Origin: Shinisaurus crocodilurus | Lineage: Eukaryota > Chordata > Lepidosauria > Squamata > Shinisauridae | Direction: 5' to 3' | DNA length: 64,000 nt | Assembly (NCBI GenBank): GCA_021292165.1 | Contig: CM037879.1 | Location: 40,206,339-40,270,338 of the forward strand | Shown: positions 11,136 to 22,236 of the stretch, piece by piece | Numbering within the stretch: position 1 is the first letter of the stretch | How the letters are laid out: each line of letters opens with the position of its first letter | Position numbers and translations under genes: made by a program | The notes under the pieces: model-generated | Told to the model about the DNA's origin: nothing | Seen by the model: only the letters and a program-made list of their open reading frames with translations | Database searches by the model: none

Positions 11136-11275
11136 TCTATCCCACCTTTTTTCCAACATGGAACTCAAGGTGGCTACATGTGGTTCCCAGGTGGTCTCTC
11201 CTCCAAGCACTGACCAGAACAGACCTGCTTAGCTTCAGCAAGGTGGTTGCCTCAATGTGCCTTCAGACCATGCTC
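11136..11275 (-). mobile_element. 5S-like SINE fragment, antisense
   Basis: TATCCCACCTTTTTTCCAAC, GAACTCAAGGTGGCTACATG and GGTGGTCTCTCCTCCAAGCA, followed by CAGACCTGCTTAGCTTC, read in reverse as a 5S-rRNA-like GAAGCTAAGCAGG...GGAGAGACC block. Divergence is high. Confidence 0.5.
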
Positions 11276-12252
11276 TGGGAATATGAATTTTAGCTTCTAC
11301 ATAAATGTTCAGCTTGCAGTGTTGATTTTTCGGGGTGAGTTCTCAGTGTTTAATTGTTCAGATTCTGATGACAAAATGTGAGCATGAGCAAAACCACAAT
11401 CCTCTTTGTGATTCAAAATGTCTCTGCCCTTAAACACCAAAGCCCTGATCCAGCAGTCTCTTGTTGGTGGTAGTATTCCAATAAGCAGCTGAGGATAATG
11501 AAAGCAAAATTTAGCAATGAATATTATATGCTTTGGAAAGTAACATGCAGCAGACTAGAGATCTTATTATTAAATTTGAATAACATCTACTCATTAGCCT
11601 TAACTTTATATTTTTTAAAAAGGATGAGTCAAAGATAATTTGCTGGCAGCGAGGTTTGTTATGTTCATTTGTTTTTTTGTCTAATAGATAAGGGCTTCTT
11701 CTCAGTGATGGTTGATCTGCATTTTGATTAAACTATCAAACAGATGGAAAAGGCTTCCTCTTAACAAGCAACAACTCAAGTTCTAGTCTAGCCGATCCAT
11801 TTCTTGAAATTCCCCGAAAATCCTTTATGCTGCAGAAGTCTATCAATACACTGGGGGAGATTATCAATAAATAGGAATTGAATTTATAATAGTCAGCTGC
11901 AAAGCAAATTACTAGAAACTGGAAGATTAGATGAAGATTAAATTAGGAAAAATGGTAGGATTAGATAAAGGTTAAATGGAGTTGTGTTATAAAATTCAGT
12001 AACTTAATTGGCACACTATTGAAGTTTCCCATAGAATGAGAGAAGTGGTCCAAGAGCATAGGGTGTTTTTTTTTTTGGTTTTTTTGGCCACCATATACAG
12101 TGGAGAAAGCCAGCAGTGGTATTTCCAGCTGGGGTATTTAACATTTCTTTTTTTTTGTTTAAAGCCATGAGCTGTATTCAGAAACATATTGATCCTACTT
12201 GTACCTCTCTCCAGAATTGTTTGTTCAACTTATATTTCGGCAATTGTGTGTA
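11276..12252. other. A/T-rich spacer, no feature recognised
   Basis: No gene, RNA or clear repeat is seen. A few T-runs (12064-12085, 12146-12158) are the only notable structure. Confidence 0.4.
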
Positions 12253-12386
12253 GCAGCATTTCCCAACCTGGTGCCCTCTAGCTTTTGCTGTACTACAACT
12301 TCTTGCATTCCTGACCTTTGGCCATGGTGACTGGGGCTAAACTGAAGTCTGAAACTTCTGGAGAACACCAGGTTGGGGAAGGCTGC
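12253..12386. mobile_element. Fold-back MITE, diverged
   Basis: The ends GCAGCATTTCCCAACCTGGT and CACCAGGTTGGGGAAGGCTG are inverted copies. The interior keeps CTACAACTTCTTGCATTCC, but the right interior arm has decayed. Confidence 0.7.
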
Positions 12387-12745
12387 ATTGGATAATGGTG
12401 TTGCAAAGGGGTGGGTGGAAATGAATTCAGCATCTGGGACTCTCAGGATGGTGGTGCTTGCTGGATGGATTTGAGGCACAAGTGCATCACCAAACCTATG
12501 ATCCATGCTTTCGGTTTTGCCCACCTGTTTGCTAAGTGAGGATGGGGCTCATTCCAGGCATCCGTCCTCCCTAAAGGTACCCTGAATTGTTGAAGCTGAC
12601 AACTACCTGCTCAGCAGTGATGTCCTTGTGTCCAGGTAGAGCACAGGTAACTCACTGCTGTGCACAATAATCACTTGGGAGGGGGGTGTCCCAGGAGTCC
12701 TTCCTGGAGGTTTAAGGCAATGCTGGTATGGACATCAATTTACTA

Positions 12746-12848
12746 CAGGGGTGGGGAATGTGTGGCCCTCCAGATGTTGTTGGACTGCAACTCCCATCAG
12801 CCCCAGTCAGTGTGGCCAATGGTGAAGGGTGGTAAATCCCCACCCCTG
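12746..12848. mobile_element. Fold-back hAT-like MITE with probable 8-bp target duplication
   Basis: The ends are CAGGGGTGGGGAAT and ATCCCCACCCCTG. The 8 bases outside are ATTTACTA on the left and ATTTACCG on the right, six of eight matching, which fits an aged hAT-type 8-bp duplication. The interior holds GGACTGCAACTCCCATCAGC. Confidence 0.75.
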
Positions 12849-13403
12849 ATTTACCGAGATGCTTTTAAATGGTTTTCAAATTTAAGCAGAAAGGGAAAAT
12901 AAGACAATTTGTCTCTTTTCCTTTTCTAAGGTTTATAATCGCACAGTGAATAATTATTAAGATGGCAGGCATCCATGCAAAGAATGAAGCCAGACGATAA
13001 CATTTTTTCCATTCTCAGAGAAAGAATACGCAGTGATTATTGAGGAAATCGCTGTCTGAAATCATTGGATGGCTCCCCAGCTCTGCCTACTATAGACTGA
13101 AATATATTATAATCATCGTTAAAGTTTAACAAGCCTCTTCTGTACAGTGAAATCATTCCAGACATACATATGATAATATGTGGAACTGGAATAAAATGCC
13201 AGTCTCCTTTTTCTATTTGGTCTGGTGATACTGGACAAAATATTTTATTAAATAAATAAAAAGCCTACTGGGATTAAAATGTAAAACAGGGTCCATTTTC
13301 TTGTTCTAAGGTCTTAAGTGGATAGCTATCGATGATATGTTGAGTATCACCCAGAAACTGTTTGAAGCAGCAAAGGTGGGAAGAACATATTTAGTGTGTC
13401 TGT

Positions 13404-13432
13404 CTGCCTGCCTGCCTGCCTGCCTGCCTGCC
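13404..13432 (+). repeat. CTGC tetranucleotide microsatellite
   Basis: About seven perfect CTGC units. The reverse strand reads as a short Ala-Gly-Arg-Gln style repeat in one frame, which is not a gene. Confidence 0.9.
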
Positions 13433-15600
13433 TTCCCTCCCAAGACCAGGCTAGATATTTAGGTTGCAATTCTATACTCCAGTGGTGGGAAAACACAGTG
13501 AAGGCTGGTGGTGACTCCAATTCAGTGAGGTGGTGTATCCAATCCGGGGTGGGTACACTGCCCCATTCACATTGGAGCCACCAGCATCCACTGGGGAAAC
13601 ATTTTCTGTCGAGGGCCGCATTCTCTTGAGGGTAATGTGTCAGTGGCTGCATGCTGGCAGTGGATGCGGCTGAAGCTGAATCCAGAACCAAATGTGGACG
13701 GGGTGACCCCTGCGCACTCTCGCTCTCTCTCTGCCATCCCATTTCGCTCTCTGTCTGAATTTATGACTCCATTCCTCTTCTTCCCCACCCAACAGATTAC
13801 TGGGAGAGGAGCAGATGGCTCTTGCCAGAAATCTGAACTGATCACTTGCAGAAGACTTTTGAATTCAGGCCGAGGTCTGCGAGTTGCCCAGCCCTGCTAC
13901 AGTATATAATCTTACCTGAAAATAAGCTTTGGTGAACTCAGTGAGGCTCACTTATGAATAGACAAGTGTAGGAGTGTGCTTTTAGTCTGTACATGATTAA
14001 TGTATTTGAAGGGACTGCTTATAAAAACTACTCTGACTGACTCCACAATAATTTTAAAGGGGAGATTTTGCCAAGATATTTGTAACAAGTTGACAGCTGG
14101 TTTGTCATGAGAAGCTACAATGTCAACTATTGGCAGTAAAGCTCCAGCTTTCCATGTACCAAATTCCTACAGACTGCAGAGATAATAGGGGTGTATCTAC
14201 ACTATAAACTTGTCAACTGTCGTGGCTTTCCTCCAGGCCTCATTCTCAAATCTTGGGAATAGTACCGTAGTTTGGTGAAGATGCTGATCATTCTCAGTTG
14301 GAGAAATTACTGATGGAGCAACCGCACCCTATCCAGCTCGGAATTACACTCGGTAAACAGAACTGTTGCCCCCCCCAAAAAAAAACCCATAGGAAAATAG
14401 CTTGGTTTAGTCCAAGCCCAATTCCAAATCAAATCACACTCTGTCATGCCCTGATGATGTCATCAGAAGTGTGACAGGGTCAATCCCCCTCCCCCCCCGT
14501 CAACCTCCAAGTCTCCTCTCTTCCACCTACCCATCCACCTCTGTCCTTCCTGCTTGTGCAGATGAAAATGGACTGCTGCTGAATTCAAAACAGTTTGGAA
14601 GGTGAGGGAGTATGACTCACGATGAAAGGGGTTCTTCCTCATCTAGTTCACCAAACCACTTGCGCAAAAATTGGTGAGCCAGGCAGAAATACACTTGTGC
14701 CTCTCCAGAAATAATGCTTCCTTCTTATTACATTTCTGTGGATCAAAGTATATGTCGGTCGCCATTGCTGTGGGAAAAGAACCAATTTTCCAGAGCAACA
14801 CTGAGATGTTATGAATAGATCACAACCAGCACTTAGTGTCTTTTGGTGAAGGGTTTTTTATCTTGAAGTTTGCAAGTAACTCCAATCTACATGTCTTTTG
14901 TCTGAAAGTGATAGATGAATACGTTGGACCTTGGGGGATTCATTTTGTGCAGTTACTCATACATCCTCGAAAGTCAGTCACACGGGGCAGGAGGCCTGGA
15001 TGACTGAAGAAAAATTAAGTGAGTTTCATAAAACCTCCTATTAAGAATTCATATGATGAAGGAATAAAAAAGGCCTTTTCCCCACTGGAAAGACAGAATC
15101 CAACAAGCCCCCTTTGATTAAAATTAATGCCTTCAATTTTAACCTGATAATATTTCTCCCTTCATCTGCCTTCATGCAGCTAACTGAAGGTCTAACTTTG
15201 GGGAATGCAAGAAAGATTAATATGCAGGCATACCGATAATATTCAAATTAATAATGCAACATAGCTTTTCCCAACAGGAAAAAATATTTGATTTTGCTGT
15301 TGTTGTGCTTTAGCTTTCCTACACATTTGGGTCATAAGCTACCTCAAAGGGCATTAAAATATGTAAAAGAGTGCCTCCTAAACTGCAATTTCCTGTTCCA
15401 TTTATTATCCTACAACAAGGGGGCAGTTCCCCATAGGCACTTCAATCTCCCTCCTACGGTGTTCTTATTATTATTACTATTAATGGGTTTCACTAGAAGA
15501 GTATTATTTGAATCAGTTAAATGCCAATTAAAGTGAATGGGAGCAAATGAAACCCTGCACATTCAAGTTTCTAGTGGTCTTCAACAGGAGTGGGTAGAGG
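13433..15600. other. Largely unique spacer
   Basis: No gene recognised. 13440-13900 holds G/C-rich text similar in style to 20900-21200 (CCATTCAC..TTGGAGCC, TTGCCAGAAATCTGAACTGA against TTGCCAGAGGTCTGAGCTGA), so these two are probably copies of one unclassified repeat. A C-run lies at 14486-14496. 14700-15530 shows nothing I can name. Confidence 0.4.
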
Positions 15601-15985
15601 TAGATGTCTTGGTGATTTCCAGCAGATCAGCCAGGATTTCTGACTCCCAAATGTTTAACAATTGCTCTGCGAAGCAGCTTTTCGGCCAATCTCGACTGTC
15701 AAAGTGTGGCGCTTTGGAGGGGGAGGGAAAAAGGCAGAGGCACTGTCAAGATATGTCGTATCTTGGCAGTGCCGGTCTCCTGCCCTCCCCCTCAGAACAC
15801 CCACTAAACCCCTTCTCCGAGGTTGCTTTTGCGACCTCAGAGAAGCAGCCAGCTGCGAGTGAAGGAAGGGGGATCTGAGCGCATCTCCACAGTTCTGAGG
15901 TCGGAGAGATTTTCTGACCTTGGAGCTGGGAATCTGAAAAAATGCAATGGCCGTCTAGATGCTGTCTGGTGGCCATAGGTTTTCT
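15600..15985. repeat. G/C-rich unclassified repeat with hairpin
   Basis: The text GGCCGTCTAGATGCTGTCTG followed by GTGGCCATAGG parallels 42986-43017 (GGCCGCTAGACACTGTCCAG, GTGGCCATAGGG), so it is a shared repeat. A hairpin lies at about 15743-15776: GCACTGTCAAGATA pairs with TATCTTGGCAGTGC. No coding signal. Confidence 0.45.
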
Positions 15986-16311
15986 TTGTGAGTAGTCTAA
16001 TAGCACAGCTTCTTTATTGCATTGTGTGTCTGTGTTTTGCTGCCACCGCAAGTGGCACTGACAGCAGCAGCAACTGTATTGTGTTGGCAGCTTGGCCACC
16101 ATTTTGCATCCTCCACAATGTGTCATACATAGTGTCGTTCCGGGGCGTTGTGTCTGTGGAAAATGGCAGCTGCTATTAAAAAAATAAAATAGTGGAGAAC
16201 ATTCAAAGGAAATTTTACAAAGTGGCTTTCTTTCTCAGGGCTGGGGGTGAGAAAAAGAGAACATTTCTCAGAAAAATGCCTTCTGGGAAATTTCATTTCA
16301 CCATCTAGCTC

Positions 16312-17020
16312 ACCTTTCCCCAACTTGGTGCCCTCCAGGTGTTTTGGCCTTCAACTCCCATCAGCCCCAGCGAACATGGCCAATGGTCAGGAATGCTGGG
16401 AGTTGTAGTTTATAATTGGGTCCTGGAATTTATCTATATGTTTGTATGTAAACGGTTTTTATATTATGTTCAATATTGTATTTTTAAGGTTTTTAATCTT
16501 TGTAAACTGCCCAGAGAGCTTTGGCTATTGGGTAGAAATGTAATACATTGAATTGAATTGAATTAAATTAATTTAAATTAAATTAAATGAAGACAGCTTC
16601 TCCCAACCTAAACCTAACTGGACATACGATCAACATTTGAGGATGCCTCTTCTGAGGGAAGCTCAGAAGGTGCCAGCAAGGGACAGGTCCTTCTCAGTGG
16701 TATCCCCCACCCTGGATTGTTGAATGCTCTCCCCACTGAGGTCCGCCTAGCACCAACACTGTCATCTTTTCAGCACCAGGTTAAGACTGTCCTCTACTCC
16801 CGGGCATTTGATGGCACATGATGGGGCATTTATGTCAGTCGTTTTCATCAGATCCAGTATCTTGCTGTAACTGTTATAGCTGTTTTAAATGTTGTCTGTT
16901 AGTGATTTTATATTATGTTTTTATTATCTTGTTTTGTAGTGTGTATTTTTGTGAAGAGATGAAAATATATAGGATAGAAATTAAATGATAACTGGAGGAC
17001 CCCAGACTGGGGAAGGCTGA
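16312..17020. mobile_element. Fold-back MITE split by L2 insertions
   Basis: The left part runs CCTTTCCCCAACTTGGTGCC to GGAATGCTGGGAGTTGTAGT (16312-16410). The right end CTGGAGGACCCCAGACTGGG followed by GAAGGCTGA (16992-17020) is its missing continuation. Between them sit L2 tails, so the insertions are younger than the MITE. Confidence 0.65.
16420..16980 (+). mobile_element. L2-type LINE 3' ends, two pieces
   Basis: The first piece (16420-16590) has TTTGTAAACTGCCCAGAGAG and a GAATT/AAATT tail. The second (about 16600-16980) has GGACAGGTCCTTCTCAGTGG, followed by CACCAGGTTAAGACTGTCCT and a T-rich 3' UTR, matching the C-terminal coding end and UTR of L2 elements. Reading frames are destroyed. 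Confidence 0.65.
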
Positions 17021-18135
17021 CTTAGCTACTGCTACAGTGGAGGCCTGATCTCATGACCTTGTCCGCTGTTCTCTGTTCATGGGAGGTCTGATGACAGGGA
17101 GAGGGTTGGCAGAAGGATATGCCCACATGTGTAATGGCATATGTGGGAAGGGTTAGGGAGGATGCCGTGGATTACTAGCTTGGGTCCAATATTTGTGAAA
17201 GGCTTTTTAAAAATATCCATTGAGTTTAATAGAATTGGAATTGTGCCTGCATATATATTTGTAAATTTGTGTAAGTAATCCAAATTGAATCTAGACCTTA
17301 AATTTCTAATTGTTTTATTCTCAGGCAATGCTTTTGCAAAGGTTAGTATTACTTTGCAAACAGATCTATGAAAGCTGCTTTGAAATTGTTCATATGCAAA
17401 GCTCCTTTTTAAACTCGTGCAAACATCTGAGAGTAATAAGGAGAGAATCCTCTGAAAGCCAAGTGTCAAATCTCCTTCACACTCATTTCCAACACCAAGG
17501 ACCCATTCTGGACGTATGTTAAGTGGTGGAAAGTGTAGCCAGAAAGATTTCGCTGCTTGTCACGCTGCATTCCAAAACATGTCTGTATTATGAACTTGAG
17601 GGCTCCAAGTCAGCTTGATATAAATTCAGCTTGGAACAGGAATGAAAAGTGCTGCTTGTAAATGTCTGTATACTCAAGTCATCAGCTGGAATGTACAATG
17701 GCACACCTTGGGTATGTGTGTGGGTATTCGGGAACAATGGGCAGTATCCAACACTGCTGCAGGGTTAGCAGGAATAAGTATTAGTAGCACAATGGAAGCT
17801 AGTGCAACCAGAAACGAGGCCAGAATTAGTGCTTCTGAAATGGGGCAAGTCAGCAGAGCTCCCATAAGAGAGATCCGCTGACCTCCCTGTTCTGGAAGCA
17901 TTCGTTTGGGCTAGCTTTTGGGATCCTGCTAGCAAGTGCTAGCTCCCAATTATGCTAGTCTTTATTTCTGCTCACATGTGTTTAGCACTGGCAGACTGCC
18001 AGCATTGGACCAATACTATTTATGCCCGGCTTCCACCAGCTGTACCATTTTCTTGACAATTCAAGAGTATTTTACATGAAGGCCTGGTCATTCCATTAAC
18101 CTTGAAGATTTCCTCCCACCCATGCTAGTGGGGAA
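17021..18135. other. Spacer with possible old repeat
   Basis: No gene recognised. 17730-18010 (GGGCAGTATCCAACACTGCTG.. GCTAGTGCAACCAG.. GTGCTAGCTCCC) has wording similar to 54560-54870 and may be a decayed copy of the same element. A 130-residue minus-strand frame at 17077-17469 has no motif I know. Confidence 0.35.
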
Positions 18136-18350
18136 AGCTGGTGTGGTGTGGTGGTTAGAATGTCTGACTAAGACTGGAGAGACCCAGGTTCAAATCCCCA
18201 GTCAGCCATGAAGCTCACAAGGTGACCAGTCACTATTTCTCAGCTCAACCCACCTTGCAGGGTTGTTGTGATGATGAAATGGGGGTACCATACATGTTGC
18301 CTTGAGCTTCTTGAAGGAAAGTTGGGATATGAATGTAATAATAGTATAGG
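18136..18350 (+). mobile_element. tRNA-derived SINE
   Basis: The A-box region is TGGTGTGGTGGTTAGAATG and the B box is AGGTTCAAATCCCCAGTCAG. The body keeps CATGAAGCTCACAAGGTGAC and CACCTTGCAGGGTTGTTGTG, and it ends GGATATGAATGTAATAATAG. The usual CTTTGGGC block is shortened. Confidence 0.8.
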
Positions 18351-18398
18351 AAACTTATCCAGGCTAGATAAGAAGAATTCAGTTGCCTCCATCCAGAG

Positions 18399-18529
18399 CA
18401 GGGATGGGCAACTTGTGGTCCTCCGGATGTTTTTGCCTACAACTCCCATCATGCCTCACCATTGGCTATGCTGGCTAGGGCTGGTGGGAGTTGTAGGCCA
18501 AAACATCTGGAGGGCCATAAATTGCCTGA
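18399..18529. mobile_element. Fold-back MITE
   Basis: CAGGGATGGGCAACTTGTGG pairs imperfectly with CCATAAATTGCCTG; GCCTACAACTCCCATCATGC pairs with GGTGGGAGTTGTAGGC. Confidence 0.8.
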
Positions 18530-18784
18530 TTTAGAGAGTTGCATGCCAATTGTTTCTATGCCTTGCACGTCACTGTTTGCTTCCACAGTTTAATGTAAGG
18601 TGGAACATCGGCTGGGAAATCTATTGCTTTTAACCCTCTTGTGCTTTGGAGGATCCTACAACTGATCCCAAATGGGTACAAAATTGATCCCAAAGCAGTA
18701 TAAAAATATGTAAAATGTTTTCCTCTAATCTACTCATACTCCACACATTATCCTACAATAAGAAAGTAAATTGTTCTAAAACAT

Positions 18785-18906
18785 CATTTCTCAATATGGC
18801 ATCCTCCATATGTTTTTTACTATAACTGACCATTGGACATATTAGCTAAGGCTGATGGGAATTGTAGTCTAAAATATACTGAGGGTACCACGATGGGGTA
18901 GGCTGG
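18785..18906. mobile_element. Fold-back MITE, diverged
   Basis: ATTTCTCAATATGGCATCCT, CTATAACTGACCATTGG and then GATGGGAATTGTAGTCTAAA and ACCACGATGGGGTAGGCTGG match the family with many changes. Confidence 0.55.
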
Positions 18907-18932
18907 TCTAAAGTGTTTCAGTACCCTGACCC

Positions 18933-18936
<4 letters not shown>

Positions 18937-18972
<36 letters not shown>
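18937..18972 (+). repeat. CT dinucleotide microsatellite
   Basis: Eighteen uninterrupted CT units. Confidence 0.95.
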
Positions 18973-18976
<4 letters not shown>

Positions 18977-19089
18977 TAATTTTTAGGGTTTCATCAATAT
19001 GATGTCAAGGGCAGCTTTACCCCAATTAAAGTGAAAAAAATGAAACACTCCATGCACATGGTACGGGGAGCGGCAGGACGGGAATCTAA

Positions 19090-19185
19090 CAGTGGAATCC
19101 TATGCATGTCTACTTAAAAGTAAGTACCAATGAGTTCAATGGAACTTACTCCCAGGTAAATGTGTCTAGATTTGAAGCTTAAATG
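19090..19185. mobile_element. Fold-back repeat (ATCCTATGCATGTCTACTT type)
   Basis: GGAATCCTATGCATGTCTAC, AAAGTAAGTACCAATGAG, TTCAATGGAACTTACTCCCA and AAATGTGTCTAGATTTG form a short imperfect hairpin around CAATGAGTTCAATGG. Sister copies lie at 27698, 31625, 31918, 37131, 38130, 40355 and 40533. Confidence 0.6.
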
Positions 19186-19990
19186 ACCCAATATGGTGGA
19201 AACTCAAATTTAACCACACAAAACCAACATTACCTCGATGCAGTTGTTAAGATAATGATATGATCATCTTTCACTACTGGTGTTCGTTCATATCTCCAGA
19301 AGGCTTTGAGTTGGAGGAGGCTATAGAGGAGAGGTGTGTGGCAGCAAGGTATCTGTGATGCAAGCCATCGGAGGAATTAATGTGAAATTACAGACCTCAG
19401 ATACCATCCCTATATAGTTGTATTCCTTCCTGTATTGTAAACAATAATCCTTCATACATTTTTAAAATGTTTTACATTCAACTGGAATTATTGCGAGACA
19501 TATCTCATTTTTAAAATTATGACTCACCTGGGGTCTATTTGATCAGCCAATATATGATCAATATCTGATTAGTGGCATGGTTTTCGCAAGTATTGATCAT
19601 TGTGATATCCCTTGGGTTTTGTCAACACGGGGGGCAGATTTCAGTTGACTACGTAAGGAGAGAAACTATCCTTCCTAGCAGCAGATTGAGCTATTTCCTC
19701 ACCGCAACAGCCAGGAAGCAATTGGTGGCCCATGTGCCGGAATTCCAGAAAGTGGGCTTCATGGGGGGGGGGGAATATTTATTAGAGCTCAGGGTATGAC
19801 TAGAAGGCTGATTCCCACAAAGCTCATTTTCTCTCTTGCATTCAATGAAAAATACAAAAGGTAGAGGCACAAGGTTATGCGCCATTATGCAAACCCTCTT
19901 TGACACTTCAGGCATTAATCCTGTAATTTCCCCCAGTTTATCATTTGCACTGGGTGGGGATGGTGGAATGACACCGTCGGTGTGTATGCA
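19186..19990. other. Spacer, no feature recognised
   Basis: No gene, RNA or confident repeat. A G-run lies at 19764-19773. CATATCTGATTAG-like A/T-rich text fills the rest. Confidence 0.35.
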
Positions 19991-19994
19991 TGTA

Positions 19995-20215
19995 TTTATT
20001 CATTATATTTTTTCCTCCAAGGAACCCAAGGCAGCTTACATAGTCCTCTTCCTCTCCATGTTATCCTCACAACACCCCTGTGAGGTAGGTTAGGCTGAGA
20101 GTCCGTGACTGGCCCAAAGTCACCCAGTGAGCTTGATGGCTGAGTGGGGACCAGAAGCCAGATCTCCCAAGTCCCAGTCCAACACTCTAACCACTGCACC
20201 ACACTGGCTCTATGT
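19995..20215 (-). mobile_element. tRNA-derived SINE, antisense
   Basis: TTTTTTCCTCCAAGGAACCC, CTGTGAGGTAGGTTAGGCTG, GTGACTGGCCCAAAGTCACC and CCAACACTCTAACCACTGCA then CACACTGGCTCT cover the tail to the tRNA head in reverse. The copy is close to full length and well preserved. Confidence 0.88.
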
Positions 20216-20484
20216 AGGTCAGCATAGTCTCCCCATAGCCTGAAATGCTGAGATGCACTTAATTGGGCCCCAGATACCTGTTCTTAAAAGCTGGGCGTTT
20301 GAGAACAGTCTGCCTGACCACGTGCCCAATTAAAATGGCGAGATATTTGAAGTTGGTGCAATGTCCCTAATGAAAACCTGCCCTACTCCATAGTGCTGCA
20401 GCATATTGTAATTGTTTTACTGATTACATTTTTACCTGTTTCTGAGACCAAGACCAAGCCAAGGCATCACACACATGATTCTTC

Positions 20485-20672
20485 CATAACTCAGTGGGAG
20501 AGCACCTGCTTTGCAGGCAGAAGGTCCCTAGGTTCCATCCCCGGCATTTCCAGGTAGGGCTGGAAAAACTCCTGAAAACCTGGAGAGCCACTGCCAAATC
20601 AGTGTCGACAATACAGGGCTAGATAGACCAAGGGTTTGAATTGGCATACGGCAGCTTCTGATGTTCTCCTTC
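20485..20672 (+). mobile_element. Second tRNA-derived SINE family (CTGTAGCTCAGTGG type)
   Basis: The tRNA-like head TAACTCAGTGGGAGAGCACC then TGCTTTGCAGGCAGAAGGTC contains the A box and anticodon-arm region. TAGGTTCCATCCCCGGC is the B box. The body runs GGAGAGCCACTGCCAAATCA to a CR1-like end CTAGATAGACCAAGGG and GGCAGCTTCTGATGTTC. A second copy interrupts the fold-back element at 53738-54236. Confidence 0.8.
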
Positions 20673-20822
20673 CCATTTTATCCTTGCAGCAAGCCTGTGG
20701 TAGGTTAGAGCGATGGTCTCAAGAGCCCCCTTTGAGTTTTATGCCTGAGCAGGGATTTGAAGACCCTGGGTTTCTCCAGCCCTAGCCTGACATTCTAACC
20801 ACTACTCCACACTGCTTCTTAT
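20673..20822 (-). mobile_element. tRNA-derived SINE, antisense, diverged
   Basis: GCCTGTGGTAGGTTAGAGCG, GCAGGGATTTGAAGACCCTG and CATTCTAACCACTACTCCAC read in reverse as a SINE head and B box. It directly abuts the 3' end of the preceding SINE. Confidence 0.7.
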
Positions 20823-21239
20823 AAGGGCCATCTCCAGCCATATGAACCTATCCACATATCTTCTTGGAAACCTTGCTTAGTGCTCCTGCTCCTTTCCCAC
20901 AGGGGTGGGGGAAATTGTTTCTGTCAACGGCTGTATTTCCTCACAGGTGATCTGCTATGGTGGAAGACAACATGTTGGTAGTGGGTGAGACCAAAGGTGG
21001 CAGTGGATAGAATCACAGCCCAACGTGGGTGGGTTGCCCCTTTTCTCTTTCTCTGCCACCCCCTTTTCTTTCCTTCTTCCTTCCCATCCACTGGGCTGCT
21101 AGGAAAGGGATAGATCAGTCTTGCCAGAGGTCTGAGCTGATCACATGCAGAGGTGCTGCATGAAATTAGGCTGAGGGCTGCATGTGGCCCCAGTGCTGCA
21201 GGTTACCCACCCCTGCTTTACCATTTGAGGTATGGTGGG

Positions 21240-21675
21240 TGGTTGCATTGGGCAAGGGCTCCTTGGCAGTGCCTTTGAGACTGCAGAATTTATCTCCCTA
21301 GGCAACGAGACTGTAGAATTCTCGCTCTGCAGAGTCTTGGGTTGCTTCCTCTCTGTTAGCATTTAGATGCCAAGTTAAAACTGCGCTTTTTAAAATCAAA
21401 TCTTTGGGAACTAATTGATTTGAGAGTCTCTGAGCTGAGTCCTTCTGCCACCATTTTACATAGATTATATCAGTTGGCCGTTGTGGTTTGGGTACCTTGG
21501 TTTTAAGCTTTATTTCTTGGAGCTGGTTTGTTGTGACTTTAATCCTTGGAAGCCTCTTTGTGGGTCTGTTGTGATCAAAAGGAGGGGTTATAGACTGGCC
21601 TGGAAGCTTTGCTGAAGGGTTGAATATAAATCATTTAAATCTATAAATAAGCAATTTAATAAACAAATAAATATT
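21240..21675 (+). mobile_element. L2-type LINE 3' fragment (probable)
   Basis: GCTCCTTGGCAGTGCCTTTG and CTTTTTAAAATCAAATCTTTG precede a T/G-rich UTR ending TGAATATAAATCATTTAAATC and an AATAAA-rich tail, a layout shared with the other L2 tails. The coding part is too decayed to translate. Confidence 0.45.
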
Positions 21676-21902
21676 GTGAAAGCCATGCTCCTGTCTTAAA
21701 CACATTCAAATAACAGGAAGTTCTGTGGATTCCATTTTTGGGGCTTGGAACTGGAAAGAGACAGTGTGCTAACTACATCTGTGATCTGTTTCCACTTAGC
21801 CCTTATCTACTCTTCTGACTTTTGTGCCTTTTCTTCATTTTACTCCTCTTCCAGAGAAAAATCATGCTTTTGCCCAGCACAATCTCCTGCATCCTTCTAC
21901 AG

Positions 21903-22040
21903 CAGAAGTGGGCAACTTGTGTGCCTCCAGATATTTTGGCCTACAACTCCCATCATGCCTCACCATTGGCTAAGCTCACTACAGCTGATGGGAGTTATAG
22001 GCCAAACACCTTAAAGGCCACAAGTTGCCTACCCCTTCTG
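21903..22040. mobile_element. Fold-back MITE
   Basis: The ends CAGAAGTGGGCAACTTGTG and CACAAGTTGCCTACCCCTTC then TG are inverted repeats. Inner arms are GGCCTACAACTCCCATCATG and GATGGGAGTTATAGGCC. Confidence 0.82.
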
Positions 22041-22047
22041 TTTCTTC

Positions 22048-22236
22048 TTCAAACAGAAGAAAAAAATGCTCTCAGGAACCTGAGAAAACTTTTACTCTAG
22101 ATTCCTGCATTGAGCAGGGGGCTGGACTCGATGGCCTTATATAGGCCCCTTCCAACTCTACTATTCTATGATTCTATGATTCTAGTTTGACATTATAACA
22201 ATGATTGTTCATGTGAAAATGGATTGTTGTATCAGT
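22048..22236 (+). repeat. Chimeric copy of the 23716-24781 segment
   Basis: 22048-22095 matches 23716-23764 (ACAGAAGAAAAAAATGCTCT, GAGAAAACTTTTACT). It jumps directly to 22101-22236, which matches 24657-24781: CR1 tail TTCCTGCATTGAGCAGGGGG, TTCTATGATTCT, then the unique flank AGTTTGACATTATAACAATG and GGATTGTTGTATCAGT. Because a non-repeat flank is shared, this is a DNA duplication with about 0.9 kb missing, not an independent CR1 insertion. Confidence 0.8.

Noticed and set aside
13396..13909. Overlapping frames with Cys-Leu-Pro-Ala repeats
   Set aside because: They derive from the CTGC microsatellite and nearby G/C-rich repeat DNA.
17077..17469. 130-residue minus-strand frame
   Set aside because: No recognisable motif, and composition is that of surrounding A/T-rich DNA; likely chance.
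20485..20560. tRNA gene candidate
   Set aside because: A and B boxes are present, but the acceptor stem does not pair and the copy continues into a SINE body with a LINE-like tail.
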